Shown: in pieces, positions 44,751-54,300 of the stretch
How positions within the stretch are numbered: the first letter of the stretch is position 1
Layout: every line of letters begins with the position of its first letter
DNA from: FEN-1219 sp963713355
GTDB taxonomy: Bacteria > Pseudomonadota > Gammaproteobacteria > Steroidobacterales > Rariloculaceae
Length of the DNA stretch: 64,000 bases
NCBI GenBank assembly: GCA_963713355.1
Contig: CAVQLK010000006.1
Coordinates: 558,001-622,000 of the forward strand
Direction: 5' to 3'
Made by a program: the position numbers and the translations under genes
The notes under the pieces: generated by a model
Told to the model about the DNA's origin: nothing
The model's input: the letters and a program-made list of their open reading frames with translations, nothing else
Databases searched by the model: none

Positions 44751-45026
44751 ATGCGCGTGACCGCCGAAATGAGCTTGTATCCGCTTCAAGGCCAGCCGCT
44801 CGAGAAGATCCTCGCGTTCATCGAGACGATCGCGAGCGAGCCCCGCCTCGAGGTCGTCGTGAACCAACTGAGCACGCAGGTGCGCGGCGAGCTCGGCGTC
44901 GTGATGAGCACGATCGCGATGGCAATCGAGCGCTCGTTCGAGGGCGGCGGCGCGCAAGCGCTCGTGCTGAAGATCCTTAACGGGGACCTGCCGATCGGCG
45001 AGCCGCCGATTCTCGAGCCGAAGTAG
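44751..45026 (+). CDS. Thiamine-binding protein, MTH1187/YkoF family
   Basis: A 91-aa ferredoxin-like-fold protein (MTAEMSLYPL-type opening, here VTAEMSLYPLQGQPLEKILAFIETIA; then LEVVVNQLSTQVRGELGVVMSTI). Family members such as YkoF bind thiamine or its pyrimidine moiety. It lies 9 bases after the TonB receptor and 8 before pnuT under the TPP riboswitch, which strengthens the thiamine assignment. No signal peptide is visible, so it is probably cytoplasmic and may hand thiamine to the kinase. Confidence 0.8.
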   Translation: MRVTAEMSLYPLQGQPLEKILAFIETIASEPRLEVVVNQLSTQVRGELGVVMSTIAMAIERSFEGGGAQALVLKILNGDLPIGEPPILEPK

Positions 45027-45034
45027 CGCGATAC

Positions 45035-45640
45035 GTGGATGCAGTAGCTTTCATTCAAGACAGGCCGCTCGAGGCGGCCAGCGTGCTGTTCAGCGTCCTG
45101 TACCTCGTGCTCGCTATCCGCGAAAGCCTCTGGTGCTGGCCGGCGGCTTTCTTTTCGTCGGTGTTGACCCTCGTCGTCGTGTTCGGCGTGCGCCTTTACT
45201 CCGAAGTGGCGTTGAACGTCTATTACGCTGCGATGGCAGTCTTCGGTTGGTACCAATGGCACTACGGCGGACGCCCACGCGGTGCTGCCGAGCTGCCGAT
45301 CGGCGTGTGGCCGCTCAAGATGCACGCGCTCGCAATCGGCGGCAGCGTGGCGCTCGCCTCCATTATCGGCTGGCTCATGAGCCGGTACACGCAGGCCGCG
45401 TTCCCGTACCTCGACGCGTTCCTTGCGGTGTCCTCGGTCGTGACGACTTACATGGTGGCGCGCAAGATCCTCGAGAACTGGCTCTATTGGCTCGTCATCG
45501 ACGGTCTGTGGCTGTACGTGTATCTGCAGCGCGAGCTCTATCTTTTCGTCGGACTGTTTGCGCTGTATCTCGTGCTCGTCGTGATCGGGCTCGCGCGCTG
45601 GCATCGCGACTGGCGCGCGCAGACTGCGGTGCCGGCATGA
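45035..45640 (+). CDS. pnuT: PnuC-family transporter, probable thiamine transporter PnuT
   Basis: A 201-aa inner-membrane protein with about seven helices. PnuC motifs are RESLWCWPAAFFSSVLTL, NVYYAAMAVFGWYQWHYGG and ENWLYWLVIDGLWLYVYLQREL (the WxxW region). PnuC proteins transport nicotinamide riboside. The PnuT branch under TPP riboswitch control transports thiamine, and context decides for PnuT here. GTG start. The stop overlaps the kinase ATG (ATGA), implying coupled synthesis, as facilitated diffusion needs intracellular phosphorylation. Confidence 0.87.
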   Translation: MDAVAFIQDRPLEAASVLFSVLYLVLAIRESLWCWPAAFFSSVLTLVVVFGVRLYSEVALNVYYAAMAVFGWYQWHYGGRPRGAAELPIGVWPLKMHALAIGGSVALASIIGWLMSRYTQAAFPYLDAFLAVSSVVTTYMVARKILENWLYWLVIDGLWLYVYLQRELYLFVGLFALYLVLVVIGLARWHRDWRAQTAVPA

Positions 45641-46506
45641 CGGCCGCGGAGGCGGACGTACGTACCGCGTTGCGGCGCGTGTGGCCCGATGCGAGCACGC
45701 TCGAGAAGGTGCAGATTCGCGCGCTCGGCGGCGGTTTGATGGCGCGCAGCTTCTTGGCCGTCGCAGGACGGCGGCGCCACGTGCTGCGGCTGCCCGTCGC
45801 GAGCTCCATGGCGTGGCTCGATATTGCGAGCGAAGCGCGCGCGATGCGTGCGGCGGCCGCGGCCGGTCTCGCGCCAGCCGTCATCGCCGTCGACGTCGAG
45901 GCCGGTCTGCTCCTGACTGACTATCAACAGACCCTTTGGAAGCCAGACTTGGTGCGTCAGCCAGCCGCGGTGACGATGATCGTACGGCTGTTGCGAGCAT
46001 TGCATCGGCTGCAAGTCGATCTGCCCGTGTATTCCGTTCGACATTTCGCGTCGGCGTATCTGACGGCGCTCGCCGAGATCACGACCCACGTGCCGAGCGC
46101 AGAGGAACAGAAGTGGGCGGACGAGCTCACGCGGCTCGGGCGTCGCTTCGATATGAGCTATGCGCCGACGGCCTTCTGCCACAACGACCTCGGTGCCGCG
46201 AACATCCTCATCGATGGCGCCGCCGCTAGTCTCATCGACTTCGAGTATGCTGGCCTCGGCGCGCCGCTCCTCGATCTTGCGAGCCTCGCCGGCATGAATG
46301 GCTTCGCGGAAGCGCAACGACGGCAGCTGCTCGACGAGTATTACGGAACGTCGCCCGCGGCACCCACGCTGCGCGATCTAGACAACGCGATTCGCATGGT
46401 GAGGCTGCTCGCGTACTTTTGGGGACGCGTCGCGGAGGAGCGCCTCGGCGCTCATGCGCATGCGGAGCTGGCTGCGAGCATCGGTGCAACTTTGAGACAG
46501 GGCTGA
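45637..46506 (+). CDS. Choline/thiamine-kinase-like phosphotransferase
   Basis: A 289-aa APH/choline-kinase-fold enzyme. The nucleotide loop is RALGGGLMARSFLA. The catalytic loop FCHNDLGAANIL holds the Asp and Asn, and SLIDFEYAGLGAPLLDLASL holds the Mg-binding DFE. In the TPP-regulated operon after pnuT it most likely phosphorylates imported thiamine, as ThiK (YcfN) does. It is not a thiamin pyrophosphokinase by motif. Other small-molecule kinase activities remain possible. Confidence 0.8.
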   Translation: MTAAEADVRTALRRVWPDASTLEKVQIRALGGGLMARSFLAVAGRRRHVLRLPVASSMAWLDIASEARAMRAAAAAGLAPAVIAVDVEAGLLLTDYQQTLWKPDLVRQPAAVTMIVRLLRALHRLQVDLPVYSVRHFASAYLTALAEITTHVPSAEEQKWADELTRLGRRFDMSYAPTAFCHNDLGAANILIDGAAASLIDFEYAGLGAPLLDLASLAGMNGFAEAQRRQLLDEYYGTSPAAPTLRDLDNAIRMVRLLAYFWGRVAEERLGAHAHAELAASIGATLRQG

Positions 46507-46508
46507 GC

Positions 46509-47387
46509 ATGGCGAACGTGGCTTTCCTGGGTTTGGGCGTCATGGGTTTTCCGATGGCCGGCTGGCTCGCGAAGAAGGGCCACAACGTGACGGTCTACAA
46601 CCGCACGGCAGCGAAAGCCGAGAAATGGTGCCAGCAGTACGGTGGAAAAGCGGCCGCGACGCCGGCCGCTGCAGCGCAGGGCGCGGAGATCGTGTTCAGC
46701 TGCGTCGGCGACGATCCCGATCTGCGGGAGATCGCGCTCGGCACCGGTGGCGCGATTGCCGCGATGCGCGCAGGTTCCATCTACTGCGACCACACCACGG
46801 CTTCGGCCGACATCGCGCGCGAGATCGCCACGGCTGGCAGCAAACGCGGCGTGCACTGCCTCGACGCGCCGGTGTCCGGCGGCCAAGCGGGCGCCGAGAA
46901 CGGCAAGCTCACCGTCATGACCGGCGGCGAGCCCGAGGCGTTCGCGACGGCCGAGCCCGTCATCCGCTCGTACGCGCACGCCGTGCGCCTTCAGGGCCCC
47001 GCCGGTTCAGGCCAGCTGACGAAGATGGTCAACCAGATCGCGATCGCCGGCGTCGTGCAGGGCCTCGCCGAGGCGTTGAATTTCGCGCGCAAGGCTGGCC
47101 TCGACGTGGGCTCGGTCGTCGAAACGATCTCGAAGGGTGCCGCGCAGTCGTGGCAAATGGAAAATCGCTGGAAGACGATGAGCGAAGACAAGTTCGACTT
47201 CGGCTTCGCCGTCGAGTGGATGCGCAAGGACCTGCGTATCTGTTTGCAGGAGGCGCGCAACAACGGCGCCGAGCTGCCTGTCGCCGCGCTCGTGGATCAG
47301 TTCTACGCCGACGTCGTCGGTATGGGCGGCAAGCGGTGGGATACTTCGAGCTTGATCGCGCGGCTCAATCGTAACGACGAGAAGTAG
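46509..47387 (+). CDS. NAD(P)-dependent beta-hydroxyacid dehydrogenase
   Basis: A 292-aa member of the 3-hydroxyisobutyrate/tartronate-semialdehyde reductase family. Rossmann start FLGLGVMGFPMAGWLAKKGHNVTVYNR (Arg in the NADP-type position). Substrate loop CLDAPVSGGQAGAENG. Catalytic lysine in GSGQLTKMVNQI. C-terminal helical domain with FDFGFAVEWMRKDL. It could act on succinic semialdehyde, glyoxylate or hydroxyisobutyrate (GLYR-like). It starts 2 bases after the kinase gene, so it may be read from the same transcript without sharing its role. Confidence 0.9.
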   Translation: MANVAFLGLGVMGFPMAGWLAKKGHNVTVYNRTAAKAEKWCQQYGGKAAATPAAAAQGAEIVFSCVGDDPDLREIALGTGGAIAAMRAGSIYCDHTTASADIAREIATAGSKRGVHCLDAPVSGGQAGAENGKLTVMTGGEPEAFATAEPVIRSYAHAVRLQGPAGSGQLTKMVNQIAIAGVVQGLAEALNFARKAGLDVGSVVETISKGAAQSWQMENRWKTMSEDKFDFGFAVEWMRKDLRICLQEARNNGAELPVAALVDQFYADVVGMGGKRWDTSSLIARLNRNDEK

Positions 47388-47394
47388 CGCGCGC

Positions 47395-48258
47395 GTGCAG
47401 CCGATCCTCGCCGATCTCTTGAAGCTGCTCGAGCTCGAGCGCGTCGAGGACCGGATCTTCCGCGGCGAGAGCCGTGACCTGGGCGGCGCACGCGTTTTCG
47501 GCGGCCAGGTGCTCGGGCAAGCACTGACTGCCGCGAGCTATACGGTGCAGGGCCGCAACGTGCACTCGCTGCACGCGTATTTCCTCGTCGCCGGCGACGT
47601 CGACGCGCCGATCGTCTACGAGGTCGAGCTCGCGCGCGACGGCAAGAGCTTCAGCAACCGCCGCGTCGTCGCGATCCAGCACGGCCGGCCCATCTTCAAC
47701 ATGACGGCGTCGTTTCAGGTGCCTGAGGAAGGGCTCGAGCACGCGGCGTCGATGCCGCGGGTGCCGGGGCCCGAAGGCCTCGCCGACGTGCGCGAGCTGC
47801 CGCCCGCAGTGCTCGAGAGAGTGCCCGAGAAGATGCGGCGGTTCCTCACGCACGAGCGGCCGTTCGAGTTCCGGCCCGTCGAGCCGATACACGTGATTAC
47901 GCCGCCGCGCGCGGCGCCGGCGCGCCACATCTGGGTCAAGACCATCGACAGGCTGCCCGATGATGCCGACCTGCATCGCAATGTGCTCGCGTACGTGTCG
48001 GACTATCAGCTCGTCTCGACGGCCACACTGCCGCACGGCATCCACTTCGCCGAGGGCAACGTGCAGCTCGCGAGCCTCGATCACGCGATGTGGTTCCACC
48101 GGCCGTTTCGCGCCGACGAGTGGCTGCTCTACGCCATGGAAAGCCCGAATGCGTCGGGCGGCCGCGGGCTCGCTTTGGGCAAGTTCTTCACGCTCGACGG
48201 CGCGCTCGTCGCGTCGACGGCGCAAGAGGGTGTCGTTCGAATCTGGCCCGGCCGGTAG
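47395..48258 (+). CDS. tesB: Acyl-CoA thioesterase II
   Basis: A 287-aa double hot-dog thioesterase hydrolysing medium- and long-chain acyl-CoA. The first hot-dog has RVFGGQVLGQALTAASYTV and HSLHAYFLVAG. The second has LASLDHAMWFHRPFRADEWLLYAMESPNASGGRGLALGKFFTLDGALVASTAQEGVVR, which contains the Asp, Thr/Ser and Gln catalytic positions of TesB. It starts at GTG, 7 bases after the previous gene. Confidence 0.94.
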   Translation: MQPILADLLKLLELERVEDRIFRGESRDLGGARVFGGQVLGQALTAASYTVQGRNVHSLHAYFLVAGDVDAPIVYEVELARDGKSFSNRRVVAIQHGRPIFNMTASFQVPEEGLEHAASMPRVPGPEGLADVRELPPAVLERVPEKMRRFLTHERPFEFRPVEPIHVITPPRAAPARHIWVKTIDRLPDDADLHRNVLAYVSDYQLVSTATLPHGIHFAEGNVQLASLDHAMWFHRPFRADEWLLYAMESPNASGGRGLALGKFFTLDGALVASTAQEGVVRIWPGR

Positions 48259-48270
48259 CGAGGTGCTCGC

Positions 48271-48867
48271 ATGAACTGGTCCGATATCGCCGCCGCGGCC
48301 GCGACGCTGTTCTTCGTCATGGACCCGCTCGGCAACATCCCCGTCTTCAACGCCGTGCTGTCGCGTTTTTCGCCGCAGCGGCGCGTGCAGATCACGGCGC
48401 GCGAGCTGGTGATCGCGCTCGTAATTCTGCTGACGTTCTTGTTCGCAGGCACCGCAATCCTCGAGTTCTTGGGTTTGTCGCAGCCGTCGCTTTCGATCGC
48501 TGGAGGCGTGCTGTTGTTCATCATCGCGCTGCGAATGATCTTTCCGCACGCGGGCGGCGAGGTCGCGAGCGAGCGCGACGAGCCGCTGATCGTGCCGCTC
48601 GCGATGCCGATGGTCGCGGGACCGTCGACGATTGCGATCCTCCTGCTGCTCTCCTCGACGGAGCCCGAGCGGATCTGGGAGTGGTGTACCGCGCTCGTGA
48701 TCGCCTGGGCCGTCACGACGGTGCTGCTGACGGCCTCGCCGTTTCTCTTGCGTGTGCTAGGCGACCGCGGCTTGCGCGCGCTCGAGCGCCTCATGGGCAT
48801 GCTGCTCGTGCTGCTCGCGACGCAGATGCTCTTGAACGGCGTGCGCGAGTTCGTGCAGTCGCTCTAG
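48271..48867 (+). CDS. MarC family membrane protein
   Basis: A 198-aa inner-membrane protein with six predicted helices. The family opening is ATLFFVMDPLGNIPVFNAVL, the middle has FLGLSQPSLSIAGGVLLFIIALRMIFP, and PLAMPMVAGPSTIAILLL is also conserved. The function of MarC (UPF0056) proteins is not established; an early link to multiple antibiotic resistance was not upheld. The stop shares CTAG with the converging carbonic anhydrase gene. Confidence 0.92.
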   Translation: MNWSDIAAAAATLFFVMDPLGNIPVFNAVLSRFSPQRRVQITARELVIALVILLTFLFAGTAILEFLGLSQPSLSIAGGVLLFIIALRMIFPHAGGEVASERDEPLIVPLAMPMVAGPSTIAILLLLSSTEPERIWEWCTALVIAWAVTTVLLTASPFLLRVLGDRGLRALERLMGMLLVLLATQMLLNGVREFVQSL

Positions 48868-49403
48868 CGGTCCTGCGGCCTCATGGGCTCGACGAGGTCG
48901 CGGCGGTATTGGCGGCCGCGCTCGGCGTAATTCGCGGCGCTCGCTTCGAGCCCGCGGCATTCCGCGTCGGTGAGCTCGCGCACGCGGCGCGCGGGCGCGC
49001 CGATGATCAGTGAGCGATCGGCAAACGTTTTGCGCTCCGTGATCAGCGCGCCGGCGCCGACCAAGCAGTACTTGCCGATGACGGCGTGGCTCAGGATCGT
49101 CGCCCCTATGCCGATCAGCGTGCAGTCGCCGACCGTGCAGCCGTGCACGGTGGCGCCGTGTCCAATCGTGACCATGTTGCCGATCGTGCACGGCGCGTCG
49201 GCGTCGACGTGGATGACAGCCGTGTCCTGCACGTTGGTGTCGTTGCCGATACGGATGTCGTTGACGTCGCCGCGCAGCACGGCGTTGAACCACACATTCG
49301 CATGGCGGCCGAGATAGACGCGCCCGATCACGGACGCGCTCGGCGCGACGTAGAAGTCGTCGCCGACGGTCTGCACGCGATAAGCGCCGAGATCGTACAG
49401 CAC
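48864..49403 (-). CDS. Gamma-carbonic anhydrase family protein
   Basis: A 179-aa left-handed beta-helix (hexapeptide repeat) protein of the YrdA/PaaY/CaiE group. The helix rungs are visible (VIGRVYLGRHANVWFNAVLRGDVNDIRIG). The zinc histidines lie in AVIHVDADAP and TIGHGATVHGCTVG. These match the three-His site of gamma-class carbonic anhydrases, but activity varies in the family. GTG start 3 bases after the gpmA stop, so the two are co-transcribed. Confidence 0.9.
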   Translation of the reverse strand: MLYDLGAYRVQTVGDDFYVAPSASVIGRVYLGRHANVWFNAVLRGDVNDIRIGNDTNVQDTAVIHVDADAPCTIGNMVTIGHGATVHGCTVGDCTLIGIGATILSHAVIGKYCLVGAGALITERKTFADRSLIIGAPARRVRELTDAECRGLEASAANYAERGRQYRRDLVEPMRPQDR

Positions 49404-49405
49404 GG

Positions 49406-50182
49406 CTATTTCTTCGCTTTCGCCTGATTCGCGACTGCCGCCGCTGCCGCGGCGATCGCGGCCGCGTCGCCGAGATACTCGGCGCGCGTCGGTTTGAGGT
49501 CCGCATCGAGCTCATACAGCCGCGGCACGCCTGTCGGAATGTTGAGCTCCGTGATCTCGTCATCGCGGATGCCTTCGAGCATCTTCACGACGGCACGCAA
49601 ACTGTTGCCGTGCGCGGCGACGAGCACGTTGCGGCCGCGCAAGAGCTCGGCCGCAATGCGGTCTTCCCAGTACGGCTTAACGCGCGCGAGCGTCGTCTTC
49701 AACGACTCCGTGCCGGGCAACACGCTTGCCGGCAACTGTGCGTAGCGTGCGTCATGGCGCGGGTGGCGCTCGTCGCTCTCGGCGAGCGGCGGCGGCGGGA
49801 CGTCGTAGCTCCTGCGCCAGATCTTGACCTGCGCTTCGCCGTGCTTGGCCGTCGTCTGCGCCTTGTCGAGGCCCTGCAACGAGCCGTAGTGGCGCTCGTT
49901 CAAGCGCCACGTATTCTCGACTGGCACCCACATGAGCTGCATCTCGTCGAGCACGATCCATAGCGTGCGGATCGCGCGCGCGAGCACCGACGTGAACGCG
50001 ATGTCGAACGTGAGTCCAGCGCCCGTCAGCGTGCGGCCCGCGAGCCGCGCTTCATCGCGGCCTTGTGCCGTGAGATCGACGTCGGTCCAGCCCGTGAAAA
50101 GATTCTTTTGATTCCAATCGCTTTGCCCGTGCCGCAGCAGAACGAGCCGGCCGACCGGCGGCCGCGTGTTGTTGTTCGTCAT
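49406..50182 (-). CDS. gpmA: 2,3-bisphosphoglycerate-dependent phosphoglycerate mutase
   Basis: Glycolytic enzyme interconverting 3- and 2-phosphoglycerate (258 aa). Phosphohistidine motif LVLLRHGQSDWNQKNLFTGW, NERHYGSLQGLDK, and second His in LVAAHGNSLRAVVK. The C-terminal tail is Ala/Lys-rich. It is transcribed divergently from kynA with a 140-base spacer. Confidence 0.96.
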   Translation of the reverse strand: MTNNNTRPPVGRLVLLRHGQSDWNQKNLFTGWTDVDLTAQGRDEARLAGRTLTGAGLTFDIAFTSVLARAIRTLWIVLDEMQLMWVPVENTWRLNERHYGSLQGLDKAQTTAKHGEAQVKIWRRSYDVPPPPLAESDERHPRHDARYAQLPASVLPGTESLKTTLARVKPYWEDRIAAELLRGRNVLVAAHGNSLRAVVKMLEGIRDDEITELNIPTGVPRLYELDADLKPTRAEYLGDAAAIAAAAAAVANQAKAKK

Positions 50183-50322
50183 GCGCGCATTGTCCCAGAA
50201 CGGCGTAGGAGGCGGAACCGTGGACAGGGCGTGACGGACGTCTCAGGCGCACGCTGCGGTACGCCATGCGAGCTGGGTTATAGTGGAGGGCGAGCCACTC
50301 TTACGGGCCCGTGCAGCACACA

Positions 50323-51183
50323 ATGACAACAAAACCCGAGCCGGAAAAAGACAATCCCGCGGCGGCCGGCGTCGAGCCCGCGGCCGGTAACGAAGTCCGC
50401 TACGACACCTATTTGCAGCTCGACAAGCTGCTGAGCGCGCAGCAGCCGATCAGCGGCGCGCCCGAGCACGACGAGATGCTCTTCATCATCCAGCACCAGG
50501 TTGCCGAGCTCTGGTTCAAGCTGATCCTGCACGAGCTCGACGCGGCTATCGAATGCTTGAAGCACGACGAGCTGCCGAGAACGATCAAAATTCTGAATCG
50601 CGTGAAGCAAGTGCAGCACCAGCTCATCAACCAGTGGTCCGTGCTCGCCACGCTGACGCCTACGGAGTACGCGGCGTTTCGAGACGCGCTCGGCTCGGCA
50701 TCGGGATTCCAGTCGCCGCAGTATCGCGTGCTCGAGTTCAAGCTGGGGCGCAAGGACCGCACGGTGCTGTCGCGCTTCAGCCACCACCTCGAATATTACC
50801 GCGAGCTGAAAGCAGCGCTCGAGCGACCCGGGCTTTACGACGAGTTCTTGCGGTATCTATACCGCGTCGGCCATCGCGTGCCCGAGGCCCGCGTCGAGCG
50901 CGATTGGACGCAGATGTACGAGCATCATCCGGGCGTCGTCGAAGTGATGCAGACGATCTATCAGCATCCGGACCAGTATTGGGCCGCGTACGAAGTGTCG
51001 GAGCGGCTCGTCGACATCGAGATCAACTTCCAGTCGTGGCGCTTCCATCACATGAAGACGGTGGAGCGCATCATCGGCGGCAAAGCCGGCACGGGCGGCA
51101 CGTCGGGTGTGAAGTTCCTGCAGCGCGCGCTCGATACGACGTTCTTCCCGGAGCTCGTCGAGGTCCGCACGAAGATCGGCTGA
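50323..51183 (+). CDS. kynA: Tryptophan 2,3-dioxygenase
   Basis: Heme enzyme opening the tryptophan indole ring to N-formylkynurenine (286 aa). Substrate-binding YDTYLQLDKLLSAQQP, HDEMLFIIQHQVAELWFKLILHEL, HHLEYYRELKAAL, and the proximal heme histidine in SWRFHHMKTVERIIGGKAGTGGTSGV. ATG 50323 is preferred to GTG 50311. No other kynurenine-pathway gene is adjacent. Confidence 0.96.
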   Translation: MTTKPEPEKDNPAAAGVEPAAGNEVRYDTYLQLDKLLSAQQPISGAPEHDEMLFIIQHQVAELWFKLILHELDAAIECLKHDELPRTIKILNRVKQVQHQLINQWSVLATLTPTEYAAFRDALGSASGFQSPQYRVLEFKLGRKDRTVLSRFSHHLEYYRELKAALERPGLYDEFLRYLYRVGHRVPEARVERDWTQMYEHHPGVVEVMQTIYQHPDQYWAAYEVSERLVDIEINFQSWRFHHMKTVERIIGGKAGTGGTSGVKFLQRALDTTFFPELVEVRTKIG

Positions 51184-51194
51184 CGTCCGCCGTC

Positions 51195-52289
51195 TTACGG
51201 GCGGTGCGCTTCCGAGAGATAGTCGTGGCTCTGCATCTCGACGAGGCGGCTTTGCGTTCGTAGGAAATCGCTTTTCAACCGTTCGCCGCGATAGAGCTCC
51301 GTGGCCGGCGCTGCCGCCGACAGGATCAGCTTGACGCGCCGGTCGTAGAGCTCGTCGACGAGCGCGATGAAACGCCGCGCTTGGTTCTCGAGCGTGGCGT
51401 CGAAGCGCGGCACGCTCGATACGAGCACGGTTTGGTAGAGCCGCGACAGCTCGATGTAATCGTCCTGGCTGCGCGGGCCGTCGCAGATACTCTCGAAGGC
51501 GAACCAGATCACGCCGTCGGCTGCACGACGATAGACGATCGGGCGGCCGTTGATCTCGAGGGAGCCGCCGTCGTCGCCTTCATCGGGTGCTATTGCTTGA
51601 AAGAATTCAGTAAGGCGTCGATCGGCAACGGCGCCCGCGGGGGTTTGATAGACGTCGGCACGCTCGAGCGCCCGCAAACGGTAATCGATGCCCCCGTCGA
51701 CATGCACGACCTCGCAGTGCTCTTTCAGCAACGCGATCGTCGGCAGGAAGCGCTGCCGCTGCAGGCCGCCGCTGTAGAGCTGATCCGGCGCGATGTTCGA
51801 GGTCGCCGCGAGCGTCACCCCGCGCGAGAACAACGCCGCGAACAGGTTGCCGAGCAGCATTGCGTCCGCGATGTCGGTCACTACGAGCTCGTCGAAGCAG
51901 ATGACGCGCGTTTCGCTCGCGATATCGTCTGCGACGAGCTCGAGCGGATTCTCGACGTCGCGATGCACTTTCAACCGCTCGTGCATGCTGGCCATGAAAC
52001 GATGGAAGTGCTGGCGGCGTTTGTCGGAAAAAGGCAGCGCATTGAAAAAGAGATCCATGAGGAATGTCTTGCCGCGGCCGACGCCGCCCCAAAGGTAGAG
52101 TCCGCGCACCGTCGTGCGGCGCTGGCCGGCGAGCTTCGCGACCTTGGCGCGCCAGCCGCGATGCGCCGTGCCGGCCAGCAAGTCTCGATAGAGCCGCTCG
52201 AGCGCTTCGACGGCGCGCGCCTGCGCCGCATCGGCGCTCAAATCGCCGCGCTCGACTCGCCGGCGATAAAGCGCGAGAGGTCCGGTCAC
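51195..52289 (-). CDS. zapE: Cell division ATPase ZapE (AFG1 family)
   Basis: A 364-aa AAA-type ATPase that associates with FtsZ in gammaproteobacteria. Walker A LWGGVGRGKTFLMDLFF, Walker B TRVICFDELVVTDIADAMLL, sensor AATSNIAPDQLY, and RFIALVDELYDRRVKL near the end. GTG start overlapping the stop of acetoacetyl-CoA synthetase (GTGA). It converges on kynA with 11 bases between ends. An open frame running upstream through the synthetase is only frameshift read-through and not a fusion. Confidence 0.93.
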   Translation of the reverse strand: MTGPLALYRRRVERGDLSADAAQARAVEALERLYRDLLAGTAHRGWRAKVAKLAGQRRTTVRGLYLWGGVGRGKTFLMDLFFNALPFSDKRRQHFHRFMASMHERLKVHRDVENPLELVADDIASETRVICFDELVVTDIADAMLLGNLFAALFSRGVTLAATSNIAPDQLYSGGLQRQRFLPTIALLKEHCEVVHVDGGIDYRLRALERADVYQTPAGAVADRRLTEFFQAIAPDEGDDGGSLEINGRPIVYRRAADGVIWFAFESICDGPRSQDDYIELSRLYQTVLVSSVPRFDATLENQARRFIALVDELYDRRVKLILSAAAPATELYRGERLKSDFLRTQSRLVEMQSHDYLSEAHRP

Positions 52290-54228
52290 GCGTGGAGCTC
52301 GCGGCGGCCGACGAAGTGCGCGAGCGCTTCGGGGTTCGCGAGCGCATCGAGATTGCCGACGGGCCGGCCGTGGATCGCTTCGCGCACCGCAAGCTCGACG
52401 ATCTTGCCGTTCATCGTGCGCGGAATGTCGGCGACAGCCAGGATTTTGGCCGGCACGTGACGTGGGCTTGCTCGCGTCTTGATCGCCTCGCGCAAGCCGC
52501 GCTCGAGCTCGGCATCGAGCTTGACGCCGGGCTGCAAGCGGACGAACAGCACGATCCGGCGTGTCGCCGCGCCATTCCTGCCCGACGACGATGCTTTCCG
52601 CGACCTCCGCGAACGACTCGACGATGCGGTAGATCTCGGCCGTCCCGATCCGCACGCCGCCCGGATTCAGCACGGCGTCGGAGCGGCCATAGATCACGAG
52701 GCCGTCGTCTGCCGTGAGCTCCGCGTAATCGCCGTGATGCCAGACGTTCGGGAAACGCTCGAAGTATGCAGCGCGATACTTGCGGCCGTCGGCGTCGTTC
52801 CAGAAACCGAGCGGCATCGATGGGAAAGGGGCCGTGCAGACGAGCTCGCCTTTCTGCTCGCGCACGGAGCGGCCGTCGGGCGTGAAAATCTCGACCTTCA
52901 TGCCGAGGCCGCGGCACTGCAGCTCGCCGCGCCGAACCGGCAGAAGAGGATTCCCGAGCGCGAAGCACGAGATCAAATCGGTTCCCCCGGCGATCGACGC
53001 GAGCTGAACGTCGGCTTTGATGCTGCTATAGACGAAGTCGAAGCCGGCCGGCGCGAGTGGCGAGCCCGTCGAGAGGATCGAGCGGAGCTTGGCCAGAGCG
53101 TGCCGCCCGCGCGGCGCGAAGCCGGATTTCTCGAGCGCGCTCAAATACTTGGCGCTCGTGCCAAAGATAGCGAGCATTCTCGCGCTCGGCGAGGCGCCAG
53201 AGAATACCAGCATCGGGATGCAGCGGCGCTCCCTCGTAGAGCAGTAGCGTCGCGCGCGAGGCGAGCGCCGAAACGAGCCAGTTCCACATCATCCAGCCGC
53301 AGGTCGTGAAGTAGAACACCACGTCGCCGGCGCGAATGTCCGTGTGCAGCACGTGCTCCTTGCGATGCTGCAGCAGCGTGCCGCCGACGCCGTGCACGAT
53401 GCACTTCGGTGCGCCCGTCGTGCCCGACGAATAAAGAATGTAGAGCGGCGCGTCGAACGCGACGGGCTCGTAGCGCGGCTCGGCGCTCTGGTCGAGCAGC
53501 TCGTCAAAAAGGTGTGCGTTCGGCAACGCGCTCAAGGATGGGTCGTCGGTTCGATACGGCACGATGACGACGGCCGCGAGGTTCTTCAGGCGCGCCGCGA
53601 CGGTGCGCACGATCGGCAGCGAGTCGATGCTCTTGCCGTTGTAGAAGTAACCGTCGGTCGCGAACAGCACCTTCGGATCGATCTGCCCGAAGCGGTCGAG
53701 CACCGCGTCGACGCCGAAATCCGGCGAGCACGACGACCACACGGCCCCGACGCTCGCCGTGGCGAGCATCGCGACCACGGCTTCCGGGCGGTTCGCGATA
53801 TAGGCCGCAACGCGGTCGCCGCGTCGCAAGCCGAGCGCGCGCAAGCGCGCGGCGAGGCTCGCGACTTGTGCGCGCAGCTCGTGCCACGAGAGCTCGGTCC
53901 GCTCGCCGCGCTCGTTGACGAACACGAGCGCCGTGCCGGAAGCCTCGTGCTCGAGCAAATTGGCGGCGAAGTTCAGCTTGGCGCCTTCGAACCATTTTGC
54001 GCCGGGCATGCTCGACGCATCGCGCAGCACGTTGGCGTACGGCGCTGCGGCTTTGACGTCGCAGAACCGCCAGATCGCAGCCCAGAAGTCCTGCGGCGAC
54101 TCAACGCTCCAGTCGTAGAGCGCGGCGTAGTCGTCGCCGCGTAAGTGTGCGCGATTCAAGTCGATGAAGAGCCGCATGTTGCTCGCAGCGCAGCGCGCGG
54201 GGGACGGTTGCCAGATCGGTGTGCTCAC
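52286..54228 (-). pseudogene. Acetoacetyl-CoA synthetase, two frameshifts
   Basis: Acyl-adenylate-forming enzyme activating acetoacetate (about 645 aa once joined). N-terminus: WQPSPARCAASNMRLFIDLNR. The AMP-binding core LYILYSSGTTGAPKCIVHGVGG and FYFTTCGWMMWNWL is in the first frame. After a slip near 53177-53190 the second frame gives MLAIFGTSAKYLSALEKSGF, STGSPLAPAGFDFVY and LVIYGRSDAVLNPGGVRIGTAEIYRI. After an apparent extra C near 52555-52562 the third gives VRLQPGVKLDAELERGLREAI and MNGKIVELAVREAIHG. All motifs survive, so sequence error is likely. The start is GTG. The stop overlaps zapE. Confidence 0.8.
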
Positions 54229-54300
54229 GCAATCGAAGAGAAGGACGGATGGAACACGATGTTACAATGCGCCGCTCATCCGCGCCGTTCCGCTCCTCCC

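Noticed and set aside
51195..53213. Apparent acetoacetyl-CoA synthetase-ZapE fusion protein
   Set aside because: The frames are joined by an indel in the synthetase. ZapE has its own GTG start overlapping the true synthetase stop.
52286..54228. Programmed ribosomal frameshifting in the acetoacetyl-CoA synthetase
   Set aside because: Two shifts at sites without a slippery heptamer that I can see, and the family is not known for recoding; sequence error or decay is simpler.
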